38,584 bases of DNA from Deltaproteobacteria bacterium (GTDB taxonomy: Bacteria > Desulfobacterota > Desulfarculia > Adiutricales > Adiutricaceae): assembly GCA_031271165.1 (NCBI GenBank), contig JAISWF010000158.1, forward strand, positions 1-38,584. The letters are read 5' to 3'. Under the pieces are notes generated by a model. The model was not told the origin of the DNA and did not search any database. It was given only the letters and a program-made list of their open reading frames with translations. Both the position numbers and the translations under genes were made by a program. Shown here piece after piece: positions 16,284 through 24,532 of the stretch; positions within the stretch are counted from its first letter, which is position 1, and every line of letters starts with the position of its first letter.

Positions 16284-18380
16284 ATGGACTCGGATACAGA
16301 TAAATTCCCGGAAAAACCAGGTAAATCCAAAAACCCTGATTTTACTCGGCGCGGTCTTAAGATCAAGCGCGAGGAACTCCCTCCGGTCGTCAATCTGCCT
16401 TGCCAACGGACTGTCAACGTCCGTTTAAAGTTCGGCGGGCGCATTATGGCCTACGACTGCGATAATCTGGTTTTGGACATCGGCGACTGGGTGGTTATTA
16501 AGGATGCAGAGATTCTTCGGATGGGTCTGGTCTGCTCAAAACCCATTATCTGGCCAGCCGACCAGGAAAAACGGCAGATCTGCCTTCCATCTAACCGCCG
16601 GCTCCTCCGAGCGGCCACCAACTCGGATCTGGCCAGACAGGCTGAAAACCAACTTAAAGAGCGGGATGCTTTTGACTACTGCCAAAGTTGCATAACCAAC
16701 CAAAATTTACCGATGAATTTGGTAGCTACTGAAGTTACTTTTGATAATTTTAAAACCATTTTCTACTACACTTCCGATGAACGAGTCGACTTCAGACAGC
16801 TGGTTCGGGAACTGGTCAGCCGCCTGAGGACCCGCATAGAGATGCGCCAGATCGGAGTCCGCAATGAAGCTATGCTGGTAGGGGGGATGGGCATCTGCGG
16901 AAGGCCTTTTTGCTGCGCCGGCTTTTTAAACTTCTTCAGCCCGGTCTCAGTTAAAATGGCCAAAGATCAAAACGTTTCCTTGAACACTACCAAGCTAAGC
17001 GGCGTTTGCGGACGGCTAATGTGCTGTTTGGCTTTTGAAAACTACGAAGACCCCGTTACTAGGACTTACGACGATGCCGATTCAGCCACTGAACCCGAAG
17101 AACAGGCAGCTTTCAGGGGACAGGGTGCTAGGGCGTCGGAAAGCTCTTCGGCCGAAAAACACGATTCCCAACCCGGCCGGACAGCTAAGCCGGTACCAAA
17201 AAACTGGCGCGGTCGATTCTCCTCCCCCGGCAAAGAAAACGCTGCCCCCCACGACTCCTCCAGTCAGCCCAGTGTGCCCGGCAATCGGTTGTCCACACCT
17301 AAACAAAGCCGCAACGCAGCGGATATTTCTTCAACACCGCCGTCTTGCGAACCACCGCAATTGATAAGCCATCCTGAGGCCAAAGAAGATAGCCAACCGG
17401 CAGTGGTCATTTCCAGTCCTGACCAAAGGCCTTCAAAATCTGGCCCCGAAGGACCTTCCCAACCGGCGGCGGTTATTTCCAGTCCTGACCAAACGCCTAC
17501 AAAATCTGGCCCCGAAGGACCTTCCCAACCGGCGGCGGTCATTTCCAGTCTTGACCAAGAGCCAATAAATCCCCCTGAAATCACTGAGCCGCCAAGATCA
17601 GTTGCGGCCGATGAAGTAACCCAGCCTTCCAAGCCCAAAAAAGCACTGCCAGTTCTGGAACTACCCCCGGGGCCAAGTCCGGTCGAAATTATCGTTGAGG
17701 CCTTAACTACGGCGGCTAAGGCGCCTTCCTGGTCAGGATTATTATACCCACCGCCTTCGGAAGCTCCTGACCAAGAGGAAGTTTTAAATAATAACTCCCC
17801 ACCGTCCGAAGCCGAGCAGTTCCCTGGCCCAACCGAATTTAGAACCAATTCTGATGATGATTTTTATGGCTTAAACAGCCCTTCTACCAACGCTTCTGAC
17901 GCTGGTCAAAGTGTTTTCCATGGCCGCGACCAAGCGGGTTACGATTACCAGCCCTCCTTCGGTGGAAGCTACGTCACTGCTGGTGACAATAATGACCCCG
18001 AAGGCCAGGACCAGCCAGAGTCCGGCGCCTTGGCCGTTTCTAACGACTCCAGCGGCCTTGGCCAAACCTCAACAACTGCCGAACCGGACTTAGTCGAACC
18101 TGTTGTGGTCACAAATTATCTGACCGAGCTGGCCGAAGTGGCCTGGAGTAACGCCGACTCGGTGGTCACGACCCTGCCGTCGGCTTCGGTGCGCTCTGAA
18201 TGGGTGGAAGGGCTTGATTACAAAATTGAGGATGACGATTCCGAAACCGACTCAAATGAGAAAACCCCATCATCTGCTGACGACTCAATTGAAGCCAGCC
18301 AGAAATCAGAGGAAGCGTCTGACCAAGCCTCTGAGAAAAACTCTTCCAGTCCTGAGCCCGGCTATGACGGTGAAAACTAA
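16284..18380 (+). CDS. ricT: RicT/YaaT (PSP1 domain) protein with a very long disordered tail
   Basis: Residues 40-260 form the PSP1 C-terminal domain of RicT/YaaT, which in Bacillus works with RicA and RicF in an Fe-S complex that directs RNase Y mRNA cleavage. The Cys pattern is clear: GICGRPFCC (C205, C210, C211) and GVCGRLMCC (C242, C247, C248). LPMNLVATEVTFD and RTRIEMRQIGVRNEA are further family signatures. RicT is usually about 275-320 aa; here 698 aa, with roughly 435 residues rich in Ser, Pro, Glu and Asp. The tail contains 22-residue repeats encoded by 66-bp units at 17394-17560. GGAGAG precedes the ATG. Whether the tail is exported, binds a partner or is simply disordered cannot be told. 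Confidence 0.9.
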   Translation: MDSDTDKFPEKPGKSKNPDFTRRGLKIKREELPPVVNLPCQRTVNVRLKFGGRIMAYDCDNLVLDIGDWVVIKDAEILRMGLVCSKPIIWPADQEKRQICLPSNRRLLRAATNSDLARQAENQLKERDAFDYCQSCITNQNLPMNLVATEVTFDNFKTIFYYTSDERVDFRQLVRELVSRLRTRIEMRQIGVRNEAMLVGGMGICGRPFCCAGFLNFFSPVSVKMAKDQNVSLNTTKLSGVCGRLMCCLAFENYEDPVTRTYDDADSATEPEEQAAFRGQGARASESSSAEKHDSQPGRTAKPVPKNWRGRFSSPGKENAAPHDSSSQPSVPGNRLSTPKQSRNAADISSTPPSCEPPQLISHPEAKEDSQPAVVISSPDQRPSKSGPEGPSQPAAVISSPDQTPTKSGPEGPSQPAAVISSLDQEPINPPEITEPPRSVAADEVTQPSKPKKALPVLELPPGPSPVEIIVEALTTAAKAPSWSGLLYPPPSEAPDQEEVLNNNSPPSEAEQFPGPTEFRTNSDDDFYGLNSPSTNASDAGQSVFHGRDQAGYDYQPSFGGSYVTAGDNNDPEGQDQPESGALAVSNDSSGLGQTSTTAEPDLVEPVVVTNYLTELAEVAWSNADSVVTTLPSASVRSEWVEGLDYKIEDDDSETDSNEKTPSSADDSIEASQKSEEASDQASEKNSSSPEPGYDGEN
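17394..17560 (+). repeat. 66-bp tandem repeat inside the ricT tail
   Basis: Units start at 17394, 17460 and 17526 with CAACCGG. The first two are complete and nearly identical, and the third is partial. Each encodes 22 residues of the pattern QPAxVISSPDQxPxKSGPEGPS. The exact 66-nt phase keeps the reading frame. Confidence 0.92.
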
Positions 18381-18687
18381 ACCTTAAAATTTATCAAACC
18401 CTGATGCCTTGTTAAAACCCTTAAATCCTTCTAACGACAAGGACGCCGACCGCAGTTGACGACTTTTTTCATTAACAAAACTCAAAGTAATTGATTTTCC
18501 CAGTCCGGCGGGAAACCGTGATCTGGGGAAGGCCATGATACTGCTTGAAATAAAAGGCTTTGGTTTGGAAGGTTCTGCTGGCCAGACAGCAACTTTGGAA
18601 CTATTTTCGCAGCATCTGGTAACGCCATTGAGCCGTTAGGGACTGAGGTGCGTTTTTGGTGAAATTGGGGTATAATTTTTTAGACTT
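18381..18687. other. Intergenic region between ricT and pylT
   Basis: This 307-nt stretch should contain the promoter of the pyl cassette. A consensus TATAAT stands at 18671-18676, 11 nt before pylT. A short open frame from about 18460 to a TAG near 18637 has no recognisable feature. Confidence 0.55.
18671..18676 (+). promoter_or_regulatory. Likely -10 box of the pyl cassette
   Basis: A consensus TATAAT lies 11 nt before the first base of pylT, as expected for a tRNA transcript with a short leader. No good -35 hexamer stands at 16-18 nt spacing (TTTTTG at 18653-18658 is too close), so assignment rests on the -10 alone. Confidence 0.5.
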
Positions 18688-18760
18688 GGGGGGTGGATCG
18701 CAACTGATCATACGGGCTCTAAACCCGTACAGCCGGGTGGGACTCCCGGACTCCCCGCCA
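18688..18760 (+). tRNA. pylT: tRNA-Pyl (CUA anticodon)
   Basis: This is the amber-decoding pyrrolysine tRNA, 73 nt including an encoded CCA. I could fold it completely. The 7-bp acceptor is GGGGGGT/ACTCCCC with one G-U pair, and the discriminator is G. One base precedes a 4-bp D stem GATC/GATC with a 6-nt loop. After a single A comes a 6-bp anticodon stem TACGGG/CCCGTA with loop CTCTAAA (anticodon CTA at 18719-18721). The variable loop has only 3 nt, and the T stem is CCGGG/CCCGG with loop TGGGACT. The single spacer base, six-pair anticodon stem, tiny variable loop and absence of GG in the D-loop and TTC in the T-loop are hallmarks of tRNA-Pyl. It lies 22 nt before pylSn. Confidence 0.97.
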
Positions 18761-18782
18761 AATTCAAACCTCTGGTTTTTTT

Positions 18783-19145
18783 ATGGCTGAGGCCAAACGA
18801 TATTACCGCAAACGCCAGCACCTGTTGGCCATGGTCTTCAAAATGAAACTTTGGCCTTCGCGAACCGGACTCCTCCACGGAGTCAAGAGTCTGGAAAAAA
18901 CCCCAGCTGGTTTCAGGGTGACCACCCACTGCGGGTTGGTATTTTCAGCCCGAGATTCGGGCAGCTCCAGAGCTGCCCGCTGGCTCCGAGCCAAACAATA
19001 CACTGCGCCTTGCCCAGGCTGCCAAGTGCCGCCATGGAAGTTGAAAAAATATGGTTCAACTGTTTTTTCCAAACGGCGGGGGGCGGTACTGCCCGGCGCA
19101 GCTGACCCCGCTTTGCCCGTCGATGGAGGAAGACGCCAGAAATGA
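18783..19145 (+). CDS. pylSn: Pyrrolysyl-tRNA synthetase N-terminal domain protein
   Basis: PylSn is the free-standing tRNA-binding domain of bacterial pyrrolysyl-tRNA synthetase; it grips the T-arm and variable loop of tRNA-Pyl. The 120-aa protein has the family signatures KRYYRKR (5-11), KLWPSRTGLLHGVKS (22-36), THCG (48-51), SRAARWLRAK (62-71), CPGC (77-80) and WKLKKYGSTVFSK. His32, Cys50, Cys77 and Cys80 are the likely zinc ligands. It is about ten residues longer at the C-terminus than I recall for Desulfitobacterium PylSn. It follows pylT by 22 nt and its TGA overlaps the pylSc ATG (ATGA), so the two synthetase parts are translationally coupled. The Shine-Dalgarno upstream of the ATG is weak. 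Confidence 0.96.
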   Translation: MAEAKRYYRKRQHLLAMVFKMKLWPSRTGLLHGVKSLEKTPAGFRVTTHCGLVFSARDSGSSRAARWLRAKQYTAPCPGCQVPPWKLKKYGSTVFSKRRGAVLPGAADPALPVDGGRRQK

Positions 19146-19999
19146 CCCCGGCCGCCCCTGACCGTCTTGGCTTTACTTCCGAACAAAGCGCCCGCTTAAG
19201 AGATTTGGGGGCGGAGGAGGATATCATTGGCCAGTGCTTTGAGCGGACCCAAGACCGAGATGCGGTCTTTCTTCAAGCCGAAGCCAAACTTTCCTCTTGG
19301 GTCCGTGACCAGGTCCGGCAAAGCTTGGCCAAAGGCGGGCGTCCAGCTACTGAACTCTTAATTGAGTCTGTCGCTGAGGTTTTGTCGTCCATGGGATTGG
19401 TCCAAGTGTCCACTCCCATAATAATGAGCCGGGCCCGGCTGGTCCGGATGGGACTGGAAAACGATCCCCTGCTGGCTGCTCAGGTCTTTTGGCTCGATCC
19501 CAAGCGGTGCCTGCGCCCCATGCTGGCCCCGCATCTTTACGAATACATGCTGGACCTGTCCCGCTTGGCTACCGATCCTTATGGAATCTTCGAAATCGGC
19601 CCCTGCTTCCGCAAAGAATCCAGGGGAGCCCGCCACGCCAACGAGTTTACCATGTTAAATTTGGTCGAAGTTGGCCTGCCGGTTGAAAAACGCAGGGAAA
19701 GACTCTCGCAGCTGGCCGGGGTGGTCTTGGACAACGCCGGCATCAAAGACTGGCGGCTGGAACAAACTCAATCAACCGTCTACGGCTCGACCATCGACGT
19801 AGTGGATTCCAAGGGGCTTGAACTGGCCTCGTGTTCCATTGGCCCCCACCCGCTGGATTCCGCCTGGGGTTTTGACGGCACCTGGGTGGGCCTGGGCATC
19901 GGAATTGAGCGGCTGGTGATGGCAGCTTCAGGTTTGGAACGGATGAGCCCAGTGGGCCGGGGCCTTGGACGCCTTTTGGGCTGGCCCTTAAGATTATGA
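19142..19999 (+). CDS. pylSc: Pyrrolysyl-tRNA synthetase catalytic domain protein
   Basis: PylSc is the class II catalytic domain that activates pyrrolysine and charges tRNA-Pyl. The 285-aa protein shows motif 1 (VSTPIIMS near 89-96), motif 2 (FEIGPCFRKES with FTMLN, 150-173) and motif 3 (GLGIGIERLV, 250-259). Matching Methanosarcina mazei PylRS from memory, Tyr133 corresponds to Y306, Met136 to L309, Asn173 to N346, Val175 to C348, Tyr214 to Y384 and Trp248 to W417. The pocket is therefore intact at Tyr, Asn and Trp, with two hydrophobic swaps. GGAGG inside the end of pylSn serves as the ribosome site. pylB follows after 27 nt. Confidence 0.96.
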   Translation: MTPAAPDRLGFTSEQSARLRDLGAEEDIIGQCFERTQDRDAVFLQAEAKLSSWVRDQVRQSLAKGGRPATELLIESVAEVLSSMGLVQVSTPIIMSRARLVRMGLENDPLLAAQVFWLDPKRCLRPMLAPHLYEYMLDLSRLATDPYGIFEIGPCFRKESRGARHANEFTMLNLVEVGLPVEKRRERLSQLAGVVLDNAGIKDWRLEQTQSTVYGSTIDVVDSKGLELASCSIGPHPLDSAWGFDGTWVGLGIGIERLVMAASGLERMSPVGRGLGRLLGWPLRL

Positions 20000-20026
20000 T
20001 TTTTTGTCCAATTTTCAGGTTTTTTT

Positions 20027-21160
20027 GTGAAATCTTTAAATACCAAAGACGTTGAACAAATTGCCGCTCGAGCGGTCGAGGGCTCCAGACCAACCTTAAA
20101 TGAGGCCATAGCCCTTTTAAGTCTTACCGTTGGAACTCCAGCCGCCGATGCTCTCTTTGAGGCGGCCCAGCACCTTAGAACCATCCATTTTGGGTCCCGG
20201 ATCTTTCTTTACGGGTTTGTCTATCTATCCACCTACTGCCGCAACAACTGCTCCTTTTGCCACTGGCGGCGGGAACTTTTTTCTCTCAAACGATACCGGA
20301 AAACCAGCCAGCAGATGCTGGAAGCAGCCAATAATCTAGCTGGGACTGGGGTGTGCCTAATTGATCTAACCATGGGAGAGGACCCGGCCTTTCTGTCGCC
20401 CGACGGATTTGATCTTTTATGCCAAACAGCAGCCCAAATTGCCCAGCAAACCTCCCTTCCGATTATGCTTTCACCAGGCGTTCTGGATAACCAGCAAATA
20501 TTGAAGATCAAAAACAGCGGCGTTACTTGGTACGCCCTGTACCAGGAAACTTACAACCGGACCTTGTTTAAAGCCTGGAGACGAGACCAGGACTTTGACC
20601 TGAGGATGGAAAGCAAAAATACAGCCGCCGCCCTTGGACTTTTGGTCGAAGACGGGCTCCTGGTCGGGGCCGGGGCCTCGACCACAGATCTGGCCAATTC
20701 TCTGGCCCAGAGCGGGGCTTGGGGAGCCCCGCAGGTCCGAGCCATGGCTTACGTCCCTTCCCCCGGAGGACTTTTACCTGACCAAGGCGTCCAAGCCGTT
20801 CTCCAAGAACTGTTGACCATTGCCACCTTACGGCTTTTCTACCCCAAGGCCTTTATTCCAGCCTCTCTGGACGTCGAAGGACTGATCGGACTGGCTCCCA
20901 GGCTGAAGGCCGGAGCCAACGTCGTCACCTCCTTGGTGCCGGCCGATTTGGGGCTGGCCGGCGTGGCCTGCTCGGAGCTGGATATTGACAACAATAACCG
21001 AGGCGCTGATAGAGTGGCTCAAATTTTGGACACCGGCCATCTTTCGGCCGGAACTCCGGCTCAATATCTGAGCGCCCTGGACCAACTCAGATCAACCAAA
21101 AATATCGGCCAACTGCCAAAAGCTGCGGCTGAGACGAAAGACGCTGCGGCCATAAACTAG
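20027..21160 (+). CDS. pylB: Methylornithine synthase (radical SAM)
   Basis: PylB is a radical SAM mutase that rearranges L-lysine to (3R)-3-methyl-D-ornithine, the first step of pyrrolysine synthesis. The 377-aa protein has the CxxxCxxC cluster motif at Cys71, Cys75 and Cys78 (TYCRNNCSFC), and the surrounding fold resembles HydE/BioB. Later segments such as LSPGVLDNQQ, WYALYQETYNRTLF and SLVPADLGLAGVA fit the family. The start is GTG at 20027, 27 nt after pylSc. The stop is TAG, unusual for an amber-decoding genome, but read-through would add only four residues before a TAA. The radical SAM assignment is certain; the PylB assignment rests on sequence and on its place in the cassette. Confidence 0.94.
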   Translation: MKSLNTKDVEQIAARAVEGSRPTLNEAIALLSLTVGTPAADALFEAAQHLRTIHFGSRIFLYGFVYLSTYCRNNCSFCHWRRELFSLKRYRKTSQQMLEAANNLAGTGVCLIDLTMGEDPAFLSPDGFDLLCQTAAQIAQQTSLPIMLSPGVLDNQQILKIKNSGVTWYALYQETYNRTLFKAWRRDQDFDLRMESKNTAAALGLLVEDGLLVGAGASTTDLANSLAQSGAWGAPQVRAMAYVPSPGGLLPDQGVQAVLQELLTIATLRLFYPKAFIPASLDVEGLIGLAPRLKAGANVVTSLVPADLGLAGVACSELDIDNNNRGADRVAQILDTGHLSAGTPAQYLSALDQLRSTKNIGQLPKAAAETKDAAAIN

Positions 21161-21282
21161 CCGTTTTACTTTTAAATTTAACTCAAACCGTTTAACGGCC
21201 CCTTACAATTTAGGCCCCATCCGGCCACATCTTTACTCAGCTAGCCAACTCATCGGCTGCCAATCATGAAAGCTAATAAACA

Positions 21283-22359
21283 GTGAATGTTCTTTGTCTT
21301 GGAGGAGGTCTGCAGGGCGTCGAAGCGGTTTTTCTTGGCCACAAGGCCGACTGGACCATGACCGTAGTCGACCGCAATCCCAAAGCTCCGGCTACCGGCC
21401 TGGCCGACTATGTTATTGAGGCCGATTTACTCACCCTTGAACCTCGGCAGCTGATGACTCTATCCTCAGGATTTGATTTCATCATTGCCGCCCTGGAAGA
21501 CGGGGAGGTTATCTCTGAGGTCTCGGCCCTGTCCGCTGACAATCATATCCCTCCGGTCATCATTGATCCAGAGCCATATTTTTTAAGTGCCTCCAAAATT
21601 AAATCCAAACAACTTTTCCATCGTCTGTCGCTGCCCATGGCCGCTCCCTGGCGGCCAAACTCAGCCGGCTCATTTGTGGCCAAACCATCGGGATCATCTG
21701 GCAGCCGTGGGGTTGTTTATTTTGACAATTCTGAAGCAGTTGAAAAACAATTCCCCTCCGCCGCCTCACAGGAAAATTTGGTCATTGAGCAAAGGCTAGA
21801 TGGTCCTCAGTACTCGGTGGAAGTCACCGCCCGCCAAGGTCAGGCCAGGAGCTGGCCAGTGACCCGTTTGGAAATGGATGCCGTTTCCGATTGCTGCCGG
21901 GTCATCGCCCCGAGCGGTCTGAGCCCCGAACGGGAACGCGAGTTTGGCAACATGGCCTGCCAGCTGGCCAAAGAGCTGGGGCTGACCGGTCTTATGGATT
22001 TGGAGGCTGTTGACTGCCAAGGTGAGTTTAAACTCTTAGAAATCGACGCCCGTTTTCCAAGCCAAACACCGACGGCCATTTTTTTCTCCACCGGAATCAA
22101 TCTCCTGGAGGAGATGGCAGCCTGCTTTGTGCCAATCACCCCAAAGTCACCCTCGGAAGGCTTAAGTTGCCCCAGGCGGGTAATTTACGAGCATATCCAA
22201 TCAAAAAACGGAGTCCAAAGCTGTCTCGGAGAACATATCATGACCTCCCGGGGACCACTGATCTCGGTCCCTGGCTTTCTGGGGGCAACCGAAGCCCTGG
22301 TCAGCAGGGACTGGACCAACAACGACTTTGTTGCCACTCTCATCTGGGTAAATGATTAA
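21283..22359 (+). CDS. pylC: Pyrrolysine biosynthesis ligase PylC
   Basis: PylC is an ATP-grasp ligase that joins 3-methyl-D-ornithine to the epsilon-amine of L-lysine. The 358-aa protein begins with the nucleotide-fold strand MNVLCLGGGLQGVEAVFLG, has ATP-grasp elements around FVAKPSGSSGSRGV (about 127-140) and VIEQRLDGPQYSVEV, and carries the metal/ATP segment LLEIDARFPSQTPTA near 247-261. The GTG start at 21283 is preceded by no clear ribosome site; a six-codon ORF starting at 21266 (MKANKQ) overlaps it and might couple translation. It is 122 nt downstream of pylB. The next gene, 50 nt on, is trmL rather than the expected pylD. Confidence 0.95.
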   Translation: MNVLCLGGGLQGVEAVFLGHKADWTMTVVDRNPKAPATGLADYVIEADLLTLEPRQLMTLSSGFDFIIAALEDGEVISEVSALSADNHIPPVIIDPEPYFLSASKIKSKQLFHRLSLPMAAPWRPNSAGSFVAKPSGSSGSRGVVYFDNSEAVEKQFPSAASQENLVIEQRLDGPQYSVEVTARQGQARSWPVTRLEMDAVSDCCRVIAPSGLSPEREREFGNMACQLAKELGLTGLMDLEAVDCQGEFKLLEIDARFPSQTPTAIFFSTGINLLEEMAACFVPITPKSPSEGLSCPRRVIYEHIQSKNGVQSCLGEHIMTSRGPLISVPGFLGATEALVSRDWTNNDFVATLIWVND

Positions 22360-22409
22360 ATCGACCATAGTATTTACCATCTTCGTATTATTGGTGTTAT
22401 TTATAAAAT

Positions 22410-22859
22410 ATGGAAATTATTTTATATACCCCGGAAATTCCGCCCAATACCGGTAATGTCGCCCGGCTCTGCGCCGGTTTTGGCCTGACCCTGCATCTTA
22501 TCAAGCCTCTGGGTTTTTCCCTCGACGACCGCTATCTCAAACGGGCCGGTTTAGACTACTGGCCCTTTGTTGACCTTAAGGTCTGGCCCAACTGGGACGC
22601 CTTCCTCCAACGACCGCTCCCGGGCCGGCTGATAGCGACCTCGGCCAGGCAAGGCCGTAATTTTTCCACCTATCTCCCTGAGCAAACTGATTGTCTCCTA
22701 TTTGGACCCGAAAGCTGTGGCCTGCCCCAAGAAGTATTCAGCCTAGCTGATGATATTCTGAACATCCCCTTAAAACCTGGTGTCAGAAGCCTGAATTTAG
22801 CTACGACAGTCGGTTTTATGATGGGTTTAGCCTATTCCCGGCTGCCTGACCGGCAATAA
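22410..22859 (+). CDS. trmL: tRNA (cytidine/uridine-34 2'-O) methyltransferase TrmL
   Basis: TrmL is a SPOUT-fold (trefoil-knot) methyltransferase that methylates the ribose of wobble base 34 in tRNA-Leu isoacceptors. The 149-aa protein is the normal minimal length. Signatures are PEIPPNTGNVARLCAGFG near 9-26, LLFGPESCGLP near 96-106 and IPLKPGVRSLNLATTVG near 114-130, the last two forming the knotted SAM site. It starts 50 nt after pylC on the same strand, so it may be the last gene of the pyl transcript. Functionally it is an ordinary housekeeping gene. Confidence 0.94.
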   Translation: MEIILYTPEIPPNTGNVARLCAGFGLTLHLIKPLGFSLDDRYLKRAGLDYWPFVDLKVWPNWDAFLQRPLPGRLIATSARQGRNFSTYLPEQTDCLLFGPESCGLPQEVFSLADDILNIPLKPGVRSLNLATTVGFMMGLAYSRLPDRQ

Positions 22860-23379
22860 CTCAGTCCCTGTCTTGGTCCGGCTATAGCAGCCAAGCCGGA
22901 CTTTAAATTCTATTGAAGTTGTTGATATATTATCTAATTTTTACATGATAACAAAACTATTTCCCTATTTCCGGCCCAATGGTCCAGAGCCCGGTCTCAA
23001 AAAGGTGTTGTGGAGCCTGTCCATCGGCATTACAGGGTCCCCTAGGTTAGCTGACATATATGGTCAGTTTTTTTCTCGTCCAAGAAAGATCTCTGCACCT
23101 GCCTTGGTTTTTTGTACTTGAATTTTGAAATCACGTATGTTATATTTTTATTTGACTGACTTAACTTGTATCAACATAGTTATTTTTTCAGACATACAAA
23201 TAACTTTTATATGTTAAAATCAAATGATGTATTACAATATTTAATTTTGCTTGATTTTTATTCTATGCATTCCTGAAATTAGCATATTAACGCTAAGCAC
23301 CAATCTATACGATGTTTCGCAATTTTTTAACAAAAATCAAATATTAGACATTGTTTACTAATGAGAGGAATGATAATTT
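22860..23379. other. AT-rich gap of 520 nt after trmL
   Basis: Nothing with coding character is seen; in particular there is no room or trace here for pylD (about 260-270 codons). The second half is strongly AT-rich. No clear terminator hairpin follows trmL. Confidence 0.6.
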
Positions 23380-24234
23380 ATGCCAGTGACTAGAATCCGG
23401 CGCACTCAACTTGACGGCACTTGGTATCCAGCCAAACCCAAAGCTCTGGAAGCCATGGTTGACAGTTGGAGTTCCTACATCCATTCTGGACCTCCCTTAA
23501 GTGACCGCCAGGCCATCGCAGCTATAGTCCCTCACGCCGGGTGGCATTATTCTGGACGCTTGGCGGCTAAGACCATATACCGGGCTTCTTCCAACTTTGG
23601 TCCCCAAGGTCCTGAGCTGGTGGCGGTCCTGGGCGGGCATCTCCGGCCCGGGTTACCACCGGTTATTTTTAACGACCAAGCCTGGGCCACTCCCTTTGGT
23701 CACCTCAAAATTACCACTGAGCTTAATGAAAAAGTCGAAAAACTTAGCCCGCGTCCCTGGTATGGTCCCACCGACGACAACACCATTGAAGTCCAGCTTC
23801 CTTTGATCAAATTTATGTGCCCCCAGGCCAATCTTTGGCCCATAAGGTTATCTTCCGGCTCTGACGCCCTGAAGGTAGGAGCGATTTTGGCCGAAATCGC
23901 CAAAACCGTTAAACTTTTGGTGGTGGCCTCCACTGACTTGACCCATTACGGGCCGGCTTACGGCTTTGCCCCGGCCGGTCCCGGCCAGCCGGGGGAGCAG
24001 TTCAGACAAGAAAACGATCAAGCTTTTATTAATGCGGCCCTCAAACCCAACCCCAGAGCCATGATGGACTATGGAGAAAACCACCGTGCGGCCTGCTCTG
24101 CCGGAGCGGCGGCGGCAGCAGCCGAAGCCGCCATCATCCTGGGTGGGGCGGCCGAACTCATCGACCACTACGCCAGCTCCGACATCCAACCCGGAGATCT
24201 TTCGGTCGGCTATGCCGGTCTCATCTACAGTTGA
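23380..24234 (+). CDS. AmmeMemoRadiSam system protein B (MEMO1 family)
   Basis: This 284-aa MEMO1-family protein has a fold related to class III extradiol dioxygenases. Family hallmarks are the N-terminal GTWYPAKPKALEAMV, VPHAGWHYSGRLAAKTIY near residues 50-67, NDQAWATPFG near 103-112, VASTDLTHYG near 185-194 and CSAGAAAAAAEAAIIL near 232-247. The histidines in these motifs are candidate metal ligands. In many anaerobes it occurs with a radical SAM protein and an AMMECR1 domain protein, thought to form one system of unknown reaction; neither partner is in this window. GAGAGG precedes the ATG. Confidence 0.92.
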   Translation: MPVTRIRRTQLDGTWYPAKPKALEAMVDSWSSYIHSGPPLSDRQAIAAIVPHAGWHYSGRLAAKTIYRASSNFGPQGPELVAVLGGHLRPGLPPVIFNDQAWATPFGHLKITTELNEKVEKLSPRPWYGPTDDNTIEVQLPLIKFMCPQANLWPIRLSSGSDALKVGAILAEIAKTVKLLVVASTDLTHYGPAYGFAPAGPGQPGEQFRQENDQAFINAALKPNPRAMMDYGENHRAACSAGAAAAAAEAAIILGGAAELIDHYASSDIQPGDLSVGYAGLIYS

Positions 24235-24532
24235 GTCTGGGTCAAGGTAAAACTGCAGCTAGATAATCCAGTCCGCCGGCGACTAATACTTCAGCCATTG
24301 GTCAGGCCTTGGGGGCAGGGCTTAAAGGCGGACTTGAGAACGGGGTTTGAGAGCTGGGCTTGAGAGCTGACTGCTGACACTTATCAAAATTAAAAAAAAT
24401 TCCGGAAAATGATACAATTACAAGTCCGGTCACCGCTTAGCTGCTGACGGCCAAAACTTTTGCTTACCGCCCCTTCCCACGGCCCGGGAAGGAGGAAAAA
24501 AACTTAAAAGCTAAATAGTACGGGACTTGACT

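Noticed and set aside
17264-17848. 194-codon minus-strand frame opposite the ricT tail
   Set aside because: Its Gly/Ser-rich repeats are only the complement of the 66-bp ricT repeats.
18460-18640. Short open frame before pylT ending in TAG, with 11 more codons to TAA
   Set aside because: It has no recognisable motif and is short, in a region where promoter DNA is expected; probably chance.
24235-24532. Possible leader gene using the AAGGAGG at about 24488
   Set aside because: No start codon with an open frame stands at a usable distance from it; the short GAGAGCTG-type repeats nearby are not structured.
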